A program made the position numbers and the translations under genes. This document shows positions 43,103 to 54,598 of a DNA stretch of 64,000 bases, one piece after another. Under the pieces are notes generated by a model, which did no database searches, had not been told where the DNA came from, and worked only from the letters and a program-made list of their open reading frames with translations. This DNA comes from Cymbomonas tetramitiformis. Its lineage: Eukaryota > Chlorophyta > Pyramimonadophyceae > Pyramimonadales > Pyramimonadaceae. The DNA is taken from assembly GCA_001247695.2 (NCBI GenBank), contig LGRX02035167.1, positions 1 to 64,000 on the forward strand. Reading direction: 5' to 3'. The number at the start of each line of letters is the position of its first letter. The stretch's first letter is position 1.

Positions 43103-43438
43103 CAGCATGAGTTGCAGATGCAACATGGAGCAGAGCTGCCACGTGTAACGCACTACGGCTCTTCAGGATCGGGTTCCGCTTTGGGCGTTTACATGATGCG
43201 CTCTTGCAAGGCGAATCGCATCGCCGTAGGGAAGGGAACCTCTCAGAGATTTACCATAAGCTCCTCCTCCAACAACAACGTTTCGCGATTCCCTAGAGTA
43301 CTTACCTATCAGACACCCCTCCAGGTGTTCGTCGAAACTGTCCTGAGTCGGGCCCGCGTGAAGGAGGCCAAAAGTCAGAGCGAGGGGCGCACTTACGACG
43401 ACGCCTTCAAGCTGGTGTGGACTCCCCTCCCTCCGTAG
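43103..43438 (+). CDS. Candidate terminal exon, 111 residues
   Basis: After acceptor ggtattcctgcag the phase-0 frame encodes QQHELQMQHGAELPRVTHYG, a Ser/Asn-rich linker, then VLTYQTPLQVFVETVLSRAR and DDAFKLVWTPLPP-stop. It could be the 3' exon of one transcript or an exon read through in a longer one. Confidence 0.45.
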   Translation, partial: QHELQMQHGAELPRVTHYGSSGSGSALGVYMMRSCKANRIAVGKGTSQRFTISSSSNNNVSRFPRVLTYQTPLQVFVETVLSRARVKEAKSQSEGRTYDDAFKLVWTPLPP

Positions 43439-43708
43439 ACTCTCTGCTTCCGTACGATGCGTCACACTCCGGTAATCTGAACTTCTGTTTCTTTTGGCGC
43501 CATAACACACCACCAGTTCTCTTCAACTGAACAGCGGGCTGGCCCGTGATACCGTCCCCCCCGCCCCCACTACGTATCCATTGTTTGGTGTGCCGCCCTC
43601 CGCAACCTTTTATTGGGCGGCCTGCCTCCCTTCCTTCCTGCCGTTCAGAGCAATCCGGAATGAGTAGCCCCTTTCCAACTCCCACTCGTTTCCTTGCTTT
43701 GGGTGTAG

Positions 43709-43816
43709 GTGGGAGAGCTGCAGCGACAACTAGTGCACCACCTCATGCTGCACGGATTGTGCAAGCCCGAGCTTCGAGCACACGTTGTCCACAATGCTGC
43801 CTCCATGCTACTGCAG
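43709..43816 (+). CDS. Candidate internal exon, 36 codons
   Basis: Acceptor gctttgggtgtag, donor CAG|GTGCGG, phase 0 at both ends. It encodes VGELQRQLVHHLMLHGLCKP then ELRAHVVHNAASMLLQ. Like the exon at 42,283 it starts with Val from GTG and is entirely helical, so the two may belong to one helical-repeat protein. Confidence 0.55.
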
Positions 43817-43989
43817 GTGCGGTTCTGGACTCCTCGCTGCTGTCGCAGGTGTGGTGTCCGCCTCCAGGTTGCTGCAGGTGCTGATTTTGGCCCTGTTCGG
43901 GCGTCGATTAGTTGTGGCAAGGGATTGCTCCTGTCATTCTGTAGCTCGCTTGATGTTCCTCTTAAGTATCCGAATTCGCGAAAATTGAA

Positions 43990-44500
43990 CACGGATCACG
44001 GTGGCTGATGATGGCTGACGATACACAAAAAATAATTCTGCTTGTAAAAAACGAAAGTATAATGTGGGGGGGGGAAGCGTCTTCGCATTTTTGGGCCAAA
44101 ACGCATTTTCAACTGTCTTACGTCAAGAATGCATTTTTGGGTGACCATAATGTTTCCCGTGTTCGTCCAAATATTTTAATTAGCGTTCCAAGCCGATTAA
44201 ATCCTTGATGGCATCGTTTGCAGCATGAGTTCTGAAAATGACAGTTAATCCATCAACACCTCATGATATACACAATTTCTGGTGCTTACACCGGGTTTAA
44301 GGCTCTAAAGTTAGGGTTTCAGAGCCAGAAACGACGTCCACGGCCAACCACTATCGAATTTCGAGATACCGTACACTGCAATGGTTAGCACAACTCATCG
44401 ATGGGGCTCCCGGTAGAACTGATACGCTGACTTAGCTATACTCACAACTGGCAGCGCCACAGGGCTCCAAGCAGACGTGCCAAGCTGACGTGATGCGGGA
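43990..44500. other. AT-rich island, no gene supported
   Basis: Sequence of different composition inside the GC-rich region. Only short frames. Confidence 0.4.
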
Positions 44501-44506
44501 TGCTTT

Positions 44507-45142
44507 GTGAGGGATAGGTGTGGCGGTGCATGCAACCGGAGCTCGTGCCAAAAAACGAGATTAGCGACATGTACCGCGGTGCGCTTCTTTGGGCGGTTTC
44601 TCGTTTACTCCGACACGCTTATTTTGCACAAGGTAACAGGATTGGTCAGGCAGGAACACATAGGAGGGAGGGGACCAATTCAGGGAAGAGGCTTCACTAA
44701 GGTTCGTTACTGTTCGCTGGCCGAGCACCAGTCCGGGTCCAATACTCTCGCTACAGCCGGCCGTCAGAGCAAGGGATCTCCTCTCGGCTCATTCCACCAT
44801 CGTTCTGTCTCATTCTCTTCACCAACGGTCATCGTGGCTCTGTTGTGTGAAGGGAAGCTTGCAAGGAGCCCCAGGGCAGGTCTAAGCCAGGCTCGAAGGC
44901 GCTGGACTCGGAAGTCTCAACTGCCAGCTGAAAACTCCGGGATTGCGGAGCACAGAAGCTTCAACTCAACCGTCACCCTCCACTTGAAGACATGCGAGGG
45001 CAGGGAGGACGGTGAATGCAAAGCACTGCCATTCACTTGTGTGCCTGAAGTGAGAAAAGGGAAAAGCAGTTTCATTTCCATGGTTTTAGAACGTTGCGCT
45101 CCGATCGATCCTACCGGACTCCGAGGATATGACGGCATTTGA
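44507..45142 (+). CDS. Uncertain open frame, 211 codons
   Basis: It is uninterrupted but opens without an ATG and shows no domain; its Ser/Arg/Gly-rich composition is what GC-rich intron sequence can also give. The last 100 residues (from about 44,850) look more protein-like. Listed so that a transcript map can test it. Confidence 0.2.
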   Translation: MRDRCGGACNRSSCQKTRLATCTAVRFFGRFLVYSDTLILHKVTGLVRQEHIGGRGPIQGRGFTKVRYCSLAEHQSGSNTLATAGRQSKGSPLGSFHHRSVSFSSPTVIVALLCEGKLARSPRAGLSQARRRWTRKSQLPAENSGIAEHRSFNSTVTLHLKTCEGREDGECKALPFTCVPEVRKGKSSFISMVLERCAPIDPTGLRGYDGI

Positions 45143-45904
45143 TCTGACGCTCAGTCTTCGGAGTGACCGGACATGGGAGGTAGATCTCATGTGACAGGTG
45201 GCACCTTTTCTTTCCTACAGTGGACTGGGGAAAAGAAAGGCATTTTCCCCCACCATGAAGTGTGTTGAAACGGCTGGCATTCCTTCGCTCAAAGCCGAAA
45301 GCTATTGCTTTGTAACAAACTTGCATACTTCAGAACATGGCCTGCTCAGAGGCCGTCGGAGTTGTCCATACGTCTCTCCCCGCGCGTGCATTCGAAGAAG
45401 GGCTTGCACGTGGGCCACCGGGCTTGTTCACCGCGAGCCGGGTGGTGTGGTGGAGAATGCTGCGAGCAGCAAGCCGTGGAGATGCAAGTTGAGGGTTGTG
45501 ACGGGCGGGGAAATGCAGAGGGAGGACTGGGGCTTGGCGAGGGCTGGGGCGGCGCGCAGGCATGTACGAGCTGGCGGCGCGTTGGCAAGAAGCCAAGATC
45601 ACGGCGAAATCCGGGTGCGTGCCTCTGACGGGGGGCAGCCGGTGTTCTAGGGGCTGCAGCTGGCACCTCGAGCGCTTCAAGCGATTTGGGGGCCACAGGG
45701 GGTGGTGCGAGCATCGTTTTTGGGACCCTGCCAGCTCGGGCAACACGTTGCATGCGGGGCAACACGTCGCATGCGGGGCAACACCAGGCGGATGGGGCAA
45801 CACCAGACGTCATTTTGAGTCATTTTGCGACGGAGCGGTGTATGCTTCGGTAGCGCTCGTCGCCTCCTGCAGGACTCTCGCTCGGGTGTGTGTGTGTATG
45901 TCGC

Positions 45905-46885
45905 TTCCATGCTGCGTTGCATCTGGGTTGGGAATATGTATGCGTTTGTGGTATCTTGTCACGGCCCCGCCCTGCTCTTGATTTGCTTTTCACATCCACT
46001 GGGATGATGGTGGGCTGGCTTTTGTTGCCCGATCTCATGCCGTTCAGTGTACGTCGCTTCCGCATGACATAACCATGGACCAATAAGTCCCATCCATCGA
46101 CAGGGAGCCACTGGGGGGCATGCCAGCAGGGTCCGCTTACTCTGTAACCCAGAGACCAACAGTTGTTTGGCGACGATCGGTCACATCGTATCATCTTTCC
46201 ATGCTGCTTTGCATTTGGGTTGGGAATATGTACGCGTTTGTGGTATCTTGTCACGGCCCCGCCCTGCTCTTGATTTGCTTCTCACATCCACTGGGATGAT
46301 GGTGGGCTGGCTTTTGTTGGCCGATCTCATGCCGTTCAGTGTGTGTCGCTTCCGCTGATTTTTGTGGGGAGCACTTAGGTGCCCGCATGTTTTCATTTTT
46401 TGACATGTGGTGTCCATGCTGTGTGGTGTGACTGCATTTATGGCATAACCATGGACCAATGGGTCCCATCCATCGACCGTGCGCCACTGGGGGGCATGCC
46501 AGCAGGGTCCGCTCACTCCGTAACCCAGGGACCAACTATTGTTGGGCGATGATCGGTCACATCGTATCATCTTTCCATGCTGCTTTGCATCTGGGTTGGG
46601 AATATGTATGAGTGTGTGGTAAATTGCCACGGCCCCGTCCTGCTCTTGATTTGCTTCTCACGTCCACTGGGATGATGGTGGGCTGGCTTTTGTTGGCCGA
46701 TCTCATGCCGTTCACTGTGTCGCTTCCGCATTCTGCTTTGCATCTGGGTTGGGAATATGTATGAGTTTGTGGTATCTCGTCACGGCCCCGCCCTGCTCTT
46801 GATTGGCTTCTCACATCCACTGGGATGATGGTGGGCTGGTTTTTGTTGGCCGATCTCAGCCGTTCAGTGTGTCGCTTCCGCACGT
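45905..46885. repeat. Tandem array of about 150-380-bp units
   Basis: The block gctttgcat.tgggttgggaatatgt ... tcttgatttgcttctcacatccactgggatgatggtgggctggctttt gttg..cgatctcatgccgttcagtgt..cgcttccgc occurs four times, starting near 45,907, 46,203, 46,570 and 46,735. Spacers with tcccatccatcgac..g..gccactggggggcatgccagcagggtccgct repeat twice. It probably lies in an intron. Confidence 0.9.
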
Positions 46886-47241
46886 GCGACCAACAGGTGC
46901 GGCACGCTCGGTATGCGGCGCAACATGCTCAGTGTGTTGTGTGCGCCGTGCGCCGTGCAATGTGCGATGTGCATGCAGGGATGTGATGATGCCCCGAGTG
47001 CTGTCCTTGCTCTCCCTCTTCGTGCGGAAGGTGTGTGGATCCCCGCATGAGCCCCGCTATGGAAGGGGAACGTCCATGGGCATCGCAATGTGGTGTGCTA
47101 TCAAGCCGTCTCAATCCCTCCGCGGTCGCGGCCATGATGGCATCCGTGGGACGGTAATGAGGTGCAACAGAAGGGGGCGTGGCATGAGAGGCCTGCAAAC
47201 ATGAGAGACGTGTGTGGCATCGCGGGCAACGGAAAGCAAAG

Positions 47242-47406
47242 GTCTTTGCTCGGCTCGAGAGCAGCCAGATCAGTGTTTGGCATGCAGTGCATGGGATGCT
47301 TGAAGGTGTTGTGGGGCAGGGTGTCGACATGTACCCCGACCTGGGAAGCACTCAACTCTACGAGAAAACGTCCAAGCTGGTGCTTCAGCTGCAGAAGCAA
47401 CTGCAG
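47242..47406 (+). CDS. Candidate internal exon, 55 codons
   Basis: The frame encodes VFARLESSQISVWHAVHGML, then GVDMYPDLGSTQLYEKTSKL and VLQLQKQLQ, with donor CAG|GTCGGA. The acceptor (gcaaag) is weak. Helical and coiled-coil-like. The motif MYPDLGSTQ resembles MPDLGEVQ in the exon at 49,714, suggesting that both belong to one gene with a repeated helical motif. Confidence 0.5.
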
Positions 47407-47645
47407 GTCGGAGATCCTCACGAGGCCACCAGTAACATGCTCCTGCAGAGCCCACTGCAGATAGTAGGCTCGAAATGTATTGAAGATGAACAGGCTCCCT
47501 GAGGAGTGGTCGACACACTTGTCCAGCGGCCGCAGCTATTACCGCGAGAGGACTCCAATTTGCTTTCCAATGAACAGAGTCGCCAAGAAACTGCTTAGAG
47601 GGGGATCAAACTGCAGTAGCAATTAGGGAGATAGACCATCCCTGG

Positions 47646-47677
47646 AGACCCGGCCGGCTGGCTGGCTGGCTGGCTGG
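47646..47677. repeat. (GGCT)n microsatellite
   Basis: Five to six ggct tetramers. Confidence 0.9.
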
Positions 47678-48169
47678 TAATGGCAGCGTGGAGCCTGTGC
47701 ACACAGGGAACATGCAGATACTAGACCCCTGCCAGGCCCGGGGATAATGCCAAGGGCGAGGATTGCTTTGCTGCTGCTCTTGTAGAAAGAAAGGAAGACC
47801 ACCTTCCGAGGCCGCGCCACTTAAGGCTGAGGGAGCCGCTGCCCTCGCTGCATGTGTGTGTCCCTCTAGGTCCCTCGCTTTCTTTCCTATTCCGGGAGAT
47901 GTCTGAAGGCATGGTTTGCAAGCCCCCTGGCAGCTGGAAGCCGGACAGTACTCGCAGCTGCGCGCCACCTTGGACCAAGGCAACGGACTGCAGAGCCACA
48001 GGAGCACCGCTCGTATTGCTTCGAGCCGTGGGACATCCTCACGTGCCGGCTCTGCTCGCTCGCTGACGCAGACCGTCAGCTCAGGTAAGGCCCATCGTGG
48101 CCGCGTGAAGAGGCCGCGCTTCGGCAGCGGATCAAATCTAAAAACTCTCTCGCGTCTGCTCCTTGCAAT

Positions 48170-48425
48170 CCTTGGATGAGGGCCATGCTGTGCTCCTTGC
48201 GGTTGTTGGATGAGGGCTGCATGTATCTCTTGCGGTTGCGGATGAGGGCTATGCTGTATCTTTGCGGTTGTTGGATGAGGACATGCTGGGCTCCCTTGCG
48301 GTTGTTGGATGAGGCTGCTGTGCTCCTGCGGTTGTTGGATGAGGGCCATGCTGTGCTCCTTGCGGTTGTTGGATGAGGGCCATGCTGTGCTCCTTGCGGT
48401 TGTTGGATGAGGGCCATGCTGCGGC
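48170..48425. repeat. Minisatellite, about 35-bp unit
   Basis: ttgcggttgttggatgagggccatgctgtgctcc and close variants repeat about seven times. It lies in a probable intron. Confidence 0.92.
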
Positions 48426-48589
48426 GTCATGGCTGCCACGCAGAGAGGGTTGCTGTGTTTTTGGCATTGCTTGCTGTAAAGCGGCATTTGTTTCTCTGCG
48501 GAGGCCGTTTACCGATTTGTATGCGGATGAGCTGGCGGGGATCGGGGAAGGGGAGAGCGCAGACAGGGTCGGTGCGCACAGCGCTCGGC

Positions 48590-49530
48590 ACACCCCAACG
48601 CATGACTCCGAGCCCAGCCGGGTGCGTGCAGTCAGCCCGACGCATGACTCCGAGCCCAGCCGGCCGGGTGCGCGCAGTCACCCCAACGCATGACTCCGAG
48701 CCCAGCCGGGTGCGCGCAGTCACCCCAACGCGTGACTCCGAGCCCAGCCGGGTGCGTGCAGTCACCCCAACGCGTGACTCCGAGCCCAGCTGGGTGCGCG
48801 CAGTCAGCCGGGTGCGCGCAGTCATCCCAACGCATGACTCCGAGCCCAGCCGGGTGATGCGCGCAGTCACCCCAGCAACGCGTGACTCCGAGCCCAGCCT
48901 GGTGCGCGCAGGCACTTCTTAACGCATGACTCGAGCCCAGCCAGGCGTGCAGTCACTCCTGGGACGCATACCCGAGCCCAGCCGGATGCGCGCAGTCACC
49001 CTGGCAACGCATGACTCCGAGCTCCAGCCGGGTGCGCAGTCACCCCTAACGCATGACCTTGAGCCCAGCCGGATGCGCTAGGCCACCAACGCATGACTCC
49101 GAGCCCAGCCGGGTGCGCGCAGGCACCCCGACGCATGACTCCGAGCCCAGCCGGCCGGGTGCGCGCAGTCACCCCAACGCATGACTCCGAGCCCAGCCGG
49201 GTGCGCGCAGTCACCCCAACGCGTGACTCCGAGCCCAGCCGGGTGCGCGCAGTCACCCCAACGCGTGACTCCGAGCCCAGCCGGGTGCGCAGTCACCCCA
49301 ACGCGTGACTCCGAGCCCAGCCGGGTGCGTGCAGCTACCCCAACGCGTGACCTCGAGCCCAGCTGGGTGCGCGCAGTCACCCTAACGCATGACTCGAGCC
49401 CAGCCGGTGCGCGCAGTCACCCCAACGCATGACTCCGAGCCCAGCCGGGTGCGCGCAGTCACCCCGACGCGTGACTCCGAGCCCAGCCGGGTGCGCGCAT
49501 TCACGCCAACGCATGACTCCGAGCCCATCC
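48590..49530. repeat. Minisatellite, 42-bp unit, more than 20 copies
   Basis: Consensus acgcatgactccgagcccag then ccgggtgcgcgcagtcacccca. Copies vary by c/t at the CpG in acgcg/acgca, by small indels and by partial units. Since 42 is a multiple of three, long frames run through it on both strands; they are not genes. Confidence 0.95.
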
Positions 49531-49713
49531 TCCGTCTCAACCATTTGCTGCGAGGCCGAACGCCCTCTGCACCACTAAACGCATCGACCTGGCTCAGGCC
49601 CTGGATGCGCATCGACCTGGCACAGCCCTTGGATGCGCACGGCGCAGCCGGAGGGGGGCTAGTGGGAGGGAGTGCTACCTTGGTTGAGGTAATTTGTCTC
49701 TCCTCCCCGGCAG

Positions 49714-49953
49714 GAGCATCACCACGGGGCACGGGCAGCCACCGCCCGGTCCAGCTCTTCCCGGCAGTCTTCCCGCTCGCAACACCTCACCGAGGAGCGC
49801 TCGGCCCAAGGAGAGGGACACGGTGGAGGGGCAGCTGGAGGTCACCTGCACGGAGTGGAGAGCATGCCTGACCTGGGCGAGGTGCAGCGGGTGCTGGACG
49901 ACCTGTACGAGCAGAAATGCCCTTGGCCGACGGCACAGTCGCCAGTCCTGCAG
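49714..49953 (+). CDS. Candidate exon, 80 codons
   Basis: Acceptor ctcctccccggcag, donor CTGCAG|GTGGTC, phase 0 at both ends. It has a His/Ser/Gln-rich first half, then HGVESMPDLGEVQRVLDDLY and EQKCPWPTAQSPVLQ. The second half is a clear helical segment. Confidence 0.55.
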
Positions 49954-50238
49954 GTGGTCCTTGCTAATCCCTCCTCTGCCTCCCCCCTCACCCCAGGCAC
50001 CAGGGAGTGGGGGAGGCAGTCTCCCGTCATGCAGGTGACTCTATCCACCCTCTCTTCTGTCTCACACCTCATCCCGGGCGCTAAGTGGTGGAAAGCACAA
50101 TCAGCAGGTCATGCGATTCTGCGCGTCAGGCTGTTGCGGCGAGCCGCGCTGTTGCGGCATGTGATACTGTTTTTGGCTCTGGCGTGTGGAACGCTGCTGA
50201 TGGCTCGTGTGCGGTCGTAAACGGTGCGGCATTATCAG

Positions 50239-50489
50239 GGCCGTGCTCTCGAAGCCCTGCATCGGGCGACTGCTGCTGCGCGGGCCCCGGCTCGTGATCC
50301 TGGGGCAAGAGTGAGTGGACGGACGAACTCCAAGAGCAGGCGCACCGCAGTGGTGGGGAGGCCGGATAGGTTGGCCTCCCCGTCTCAAAGCTCGAGAGCT
50401 GAGCCCTTGCTGTCCTCGCGAGCCACAAGCGTCTCCGTGCCGAGTGCGGGCAAGTTCAAGGGCACCGGTGGAGATGCGCCTGATGACAG
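50239..50489 (+). CDS. Candidate exon, about 83 codons
   Basis: Acceptor ggcattatcag, donor ACAG|GTAATG. It encodes a basic, Ser/Ala-rich, probably disordered region (RVSGRTNSKSRRTAVVGRPD ... SVPSAGKFKGTGGDAPDD). Confidence 0.45.
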
Positions 50490-50941
50490 GTAATGACAGC
50501 GCGCATGGCCGATAGTGTGCCCTTGATGACAGCTAATACACCCGTATAGGAGGGGGCGCGGGGATGCATTGGAATGACGTTCCCAAAGCGCGCTATTGGG
50601 CGGTGGGCCATGCTCCCGCTGAGTGCCTGTTCAAGGCGCCTGAAGCATGAACGGACGGCCCGTCACCTGCAGACTGCGGACTGCAAGTGATCACGCTGTG
50701 CTACCTCCCAGACGGCGACTCGCGGTGGATCCCGCCGATGTGCATCGCAACCGTCGATCATGTTCATCAGATCTTGATCATTTGATCAAGTGCCTGATTT
50801 CGGGACCGGAGGTTTTCACCTATCACAGCGGAACAGCTTCATCCAGCGGACTGATTTCCTCGGTCAACCAGCTGCGCAGTGTGTGACGTCTCCATGCGTG
50901 ACGCCGCCTGGCCTCTAGTGCTGCGCTTCGGAGTTGCCTAG

Positions 50942-51206
50942 CGGACCCCCCTCATGTCCGGCCCAGCGCATCTCCTCAACGCATGCTCACGAGGATGATC
51001 GGTGCGGAGGCGGATGAACCGCGCAGGGAGCGCCTCGACGTTCCGGAGGGCGCTGGCTTCGCCTCCGCCGGTTCCCTGGACGCCAAAGAGCGGGCGGAGG
51101 CGAGCACGAGGGTTGCGAGTCAATTCATATCAAGCAATCTCCTCAAGCGACCCGGCTCAGCTCCGGTGGAGAGCTCCACGAAGGTTGCCGGCACCATCTA
51201 CACCAG
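50942..51206 (+). CDS. Candidate exon, about 88 codons
   Basis: Acceptor ttcggagttgcctag, donor CCAG|GTGCTC. Frame: MIGAEADEPRRERLDVPEGA, then AKERAEASTRVASQFISSNL and KVAGTIYTR. Protein-like composition; the phase does not match the preceding candidate exon directly, so at least one exon or border is missing. Confidence 0.5.
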
Positions 51207-51266
51207 GTGCTCCTGCCCCCATTGCCTGCGCATACCACCTTGAAAGGAGGGTGCAGGGCGTTGCAG

Positions 51267-51390
51267 GGCCCGCAGAGTATACTGCCGCCGGCATGCGCGT
51301 CAGTTTTTTGGGGGATGGCACCACAAGCGCCGGTGGCAGCCGTACACAAACTCCGTGCTCGCAGATACCAGATCGGCCTGGAGATGTTGG
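51267..51390 (+). CDS. Candidate exon, 41 codons
   Basis: Acceptor gggcgttgcag, donor TTGG|GTGAGA. It encodes GPQSILPPACASVFWGMAPQ then VHKLRARRYQIGLEMLG. Confidence 0.45.
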
Positions 51391-51663
51391 GTGAGAGGCG
51401 GGGATGGCCTCGGGTTGGATGACCCGGTCAGGAGCGGATCAATTTCGAGATTCGGTGAGCGGAGATCAAGGGTGAGCGATCCCGATCGATCGCTGCGGCC
51501 AGGTGACGCCTCGACCTGGGCGCTCACTGCCACCGCAAAAAAGGGGCCCAGGTGGACCTATTCCGAATGGCACCCGAGCGAAACACGGATGCGCCGCTTC
51601 CAAAAGTTGTGTTTTCTCTTTCTGCGGCAACAGGTCGCACGTTCATCAGCGGTTGCATCTGTT

Positions 51664-52020
51664 GAATATGGTGTTTGCCCCCCATGGCGCCATGGGAGGT
51701 GCGCCTGCAGGCCCGCGCACCGCTTCACACGGTCTTGCCATGCTTTGTTCTCACAACCTTCGCGCGGGTCACAGAGGAATCCGAGCCGCCTACGCCGGAG
51801 CAGCCCACCACTCCGACCAAGATGTCCGCCACCTTGGCGGAGAGACTCTCCCCCGGCTGGACTCCGCTGTCACCAGCCACGCCCGGAGGCGACGTCTACG
51901 CCATCCCTACCCCAGGGTATCAGAGCACCCCTCAGAGAGCTCCGCCGGACAAAGCGGCCTCCGCCAGCCAATGCACGCCCATGTCCGCCCGGGGCGACAG
52001 CTCGGACCCCCCTTCTCCTG
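51664..52020 (+). CDS. Candidate exon with Pro/Ser/Thr-rich region
   Basis: Open from 51,664 to a strong donor (CCTG|GTAAGC). MAPWEVRLQARAPLHTVLPC then FVLTTFARVTEES looks folded; the remainder (PPTPEQPTTPTKMSATLAER ... GGDVYAIPTPGYQSTPQ) is a Pro/Ser/Thr-rich linker with many SP/TP sites. The true acceptor is uncertain (51,715 or earlier). Confidence 0.55.
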
Positions 52021-52379
52021 GTAAGCTCCCTCTTTGCTCCCGCATGCGCATCAGCCACCGTTGCAGCCTGAGCGGCTTCGCCCATTGCCACGAACATCTA
52101 CCTCCTCCATGCGCGCATGATCACCCCGCGCCTGTGTGTGAGCAACTCCTGTTGTGTGCAATCCGGCTGGCGTGGTAATAGCATCCAGCTCTCAAAGAGG
52201 ATGCAACCCCTGTTGAAAATCTTCACGGAGGTCCGAGACGCCCAGCAACAGGAGGCAGGCGCCGGAGCTCCAAGGCATAGCACTGCAGACTCGGGCTGCC
52301 TGCGCCACCCTCCACCCCGCGCCGAGCAAGCAGAGGCGGGATCCGCCGCCCAATGGCTGCACAACTGCAGCACGGCGTA

Positions 52380-52445
52380 TCGTATGTTGACCCCCTGTTG
52401 ACCCCCTGTTGACCCCCTGCTGACCCCCTGCTGAGCGCCTGCTGG
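52380..52445. repeat. 11-bp minisatellite tgttgaccccc
   Basis: Five consecutive units tgttgaccccc / tgctgaccccc. Confidence 0.92.
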
Positions 52446-52652
52446 CGGGGTCCTCCTCGATTTCCCGTCTCCATGAGGCGCCTCTCTCTCCGAGAGCTGC
52501 CAAAGTGTGTGCCCTAGAGAGCCCTTGCCTTCCCCCTTGGCCAGGGGGGAGCGCTCGCCGCGGCTACCCATGAGCACCAAGAAGTTGGCCGGGGCGCGTG
52601 ATCAGACCGACCCAGGCGCTGCCAGACGGCGCGCAGGGGAAGCACCCGGCAC

Positions 52653-52736
52653 AAGTACATCGTGGTGCCCCCCTCCACGGAGCGCATCGTTCGCACCTGC
52701 TCCCCCGCCATCATCCCCTTCCTCAGGTGCCCGACA
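52653..52736 (+). CDS. Candidate exon, at least 28 codons
   Basis: Frame: KYIVVPPSTERIVRTCSPAI then IPFLR, donor TCAG|GTGCCC. The sequence has the look of a beta-sandwich strand pair. The acceptor is uncertain (possible tgccag at about 52,626). A following segment, LLSTLDGVDAKFRNQ (52,771-52,815), may be another exon. Confidence 0.45.
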
Positions 52737-52819
52737 GCTGCAGCTCCGCCCCCCCTCCCTTCATGCCCCTGCTCTCCACCCTTGACGGCGTTGATGCCAA
52801 GTTCCGCAACCAGGCTGGT

Positions 52820-53885
52820 GGGCTATGCGCTCGTGCATGCATCCAATCATGCGGTCACCATTCAATCAATCATCCAATCAAGCGGTCATCGCTCAATCGA
52901 TCCATCAATGAAGCACGGCGTGGCGCAGTTCATGCGCGGGATGGCGCCGTGATATCCTTCATGCCACCGGTTGGAGGAGCGCGATGGCGCCCGCCCGCGC
53001 ACTATCACCGCTGCGCGCCTGCAGTATGACCATCGCCGCATGCTATTACTGCTGCGCGAACGCCGTACAATCACCTCCGCATATGATCACCGGAATTCCT
53101 CGCATTTATGGGAGGTCTGGACGTCCCACACAATTTGATGCCAGATTTATAGCGCAGATGTCCTCCGTTGTCTCTGAGTGCTGGTCGATGATAGATGGAA
53201 AATGCTCTGTGAAGTTTATTATCACCTCTCCTCTGCGGCATACCATAGCTGCATATTTCCCTTGCTTTAGATCGTTGATTGGCTGTAGCACAGTCTGACA
53301 GTCTGAGCATGAATATAGCATGTGCACGAAGAGAGTAGTGTAATCATTGCCTTGAAGGGTAGTGGTGTGGTTGTGGGACGGGCGGGGATGCCCAGGCCGT
53401 CGGATCCACCAATGTTTAGGGTGATTGCTGTACCTCTCCTGGCCTGCTTCGTGCATCAACTCCTCTGCAGCATCCAAGGAAATTGAGACCCTGCATAATT
53501 GTAGCACGGCCATCCGTTGTGAGCTGTAATTGATCAGACTCGGGGACCTTATGCAAGATGTAGGGGTGGTCGAAGTTTCCTCAGCTCCCAAATCTTGCGA
53601 TCGATGGATGACATAACGGGCTGGAGTGTTGTCATCCCATTCCAATGAACAAGATCCGACCCTCCGCGCTTGTGAGATTGCACCTCTGCATCTGTGCTAG
53701 GATCCAACGACGCCGATTAGCATGCCTGCGCACGGTGTCCCCGAGAACATCTCTGGGGCGGCTTCGATCAGTGCATGCAGCTTTCGCAGCTGGAACCTGA
53801 AGGTGCAGATGGCCGTTGTGTTGGCTTCTGGGAATCCTGCAAGGCTGAGGGTAGGCCATCCTTGTGAGCTGCGGCGCTGTCCCGA
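52820..53885. other. Probable intron or intergenic stretch
   Basis: No exon with both borders was found. aatcaatcatccaatcaagcggtcat repeats loosely at 52,845-52,900. Confidence 0.4.
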
Positions 53886-53890
53886 CACAG

Positions 53891-53935
53891 GTAGTCCCTC
53901 CGAAGCCGCCTAAGAAGCCGCCCACACCAAGTCAG
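53891..53935 (+). CDS. Small candidate exon, 15 codons
   Basis: Acceptor tgtcccgacacag, donor AGTCAG|GTGAAA, phase 0. It encodes VVPPKPPKKPPTPSQ, a proline-rich linker. Confidence 0.4.
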
Positions 53936-54489
53936 GTGAAACACCCTACCTCCCCCCCTCTCTTCCCCTCTCGATGCGATGCAACATGCAACGTGATGTG
54001 CGATGAATCGACCGCAACAAGTAAGATCAAATCTAGCTGCTCCCCCATTGCACCCCTCAACTACCCCCTTGGCTGCGAGCGCAGGTCCATATCTAACGCA
54101 TATTCAATGCACCGCCCTCCTTCCCACCCTAACTCCCGCATGCTTCCGCTTGCTTCTATCGCATGCTCCGCATATTGCTGCAGCAGGTGCCTCTTTGAGA
54201 AGCATGCGAGAGACAAGCATGCTGGGTGCTCACTCGTAATATTCATGATTTTTGCAGCAGCAAGGCGTGCACAGGTCGATGCTGGCACACGAGTGAGCTC
54301 TGTCTTTGCCCCCCGGAGAGATCATGCGCCATGCCCGAAGCCTCTTCCGCAGTAGTTGCTTCCATCATTTGCCCAGGAAACAGCTCTGAGTCCTCACAGT
54401 CGGCTGCATCTTTGAGGTGTGTCTTGTTGGCAGTAGCGATGGCAGAGTTTTCTCTCTCTCAGGCGATAGCAGAGTTTTCTCTCTTAGCT

Positions 54490-54598
54490 GAGGCTGCCTA
54501 TCAGGGAGCTGCGGTGACCCCTGAACTGAGCCGAGGCTGCCTATCAGGGAGCTGCGGTGACCCCTGAACTGAGCCGAGGCTGCCTATCAGGGAGCTCA
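54490..54598. repeat. 43-bp tandem repeat, 2.5 copies
   Basis: gaggctgcctatcagggagc tgcggtgacccctgaactgagcc repeats at 54,490, 54,533 and 54,576. A related duplication of gcagagttttctctct lies just upstream. Confidence 0.93.

Noticed and set aside
45197..45813. Long frames on both strands in 45.2-45.8 kb
   Set aside because: Arg/Pro/Cys-rich composition on both strands, no splice borders or motifs.
47606..48487. 293-codon minus-strand frame
   Set aside because: It mostly translates a minisatellite (SNNRKEHSMALIQQPQ repeats) and GC-rich intron-like DNA.
48407..49871. Long open frames on both strands across the minisatellite
   Set aside because: The unit length is a multiple of three, so openness is automatic; peptides are simple repeats.
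51870..52580. Minus-strand frames in 51.9-52.6 kb
   Set aside because: They shadow the plus-strand Pro/Ser-rich exon and an 11-bp repeat.
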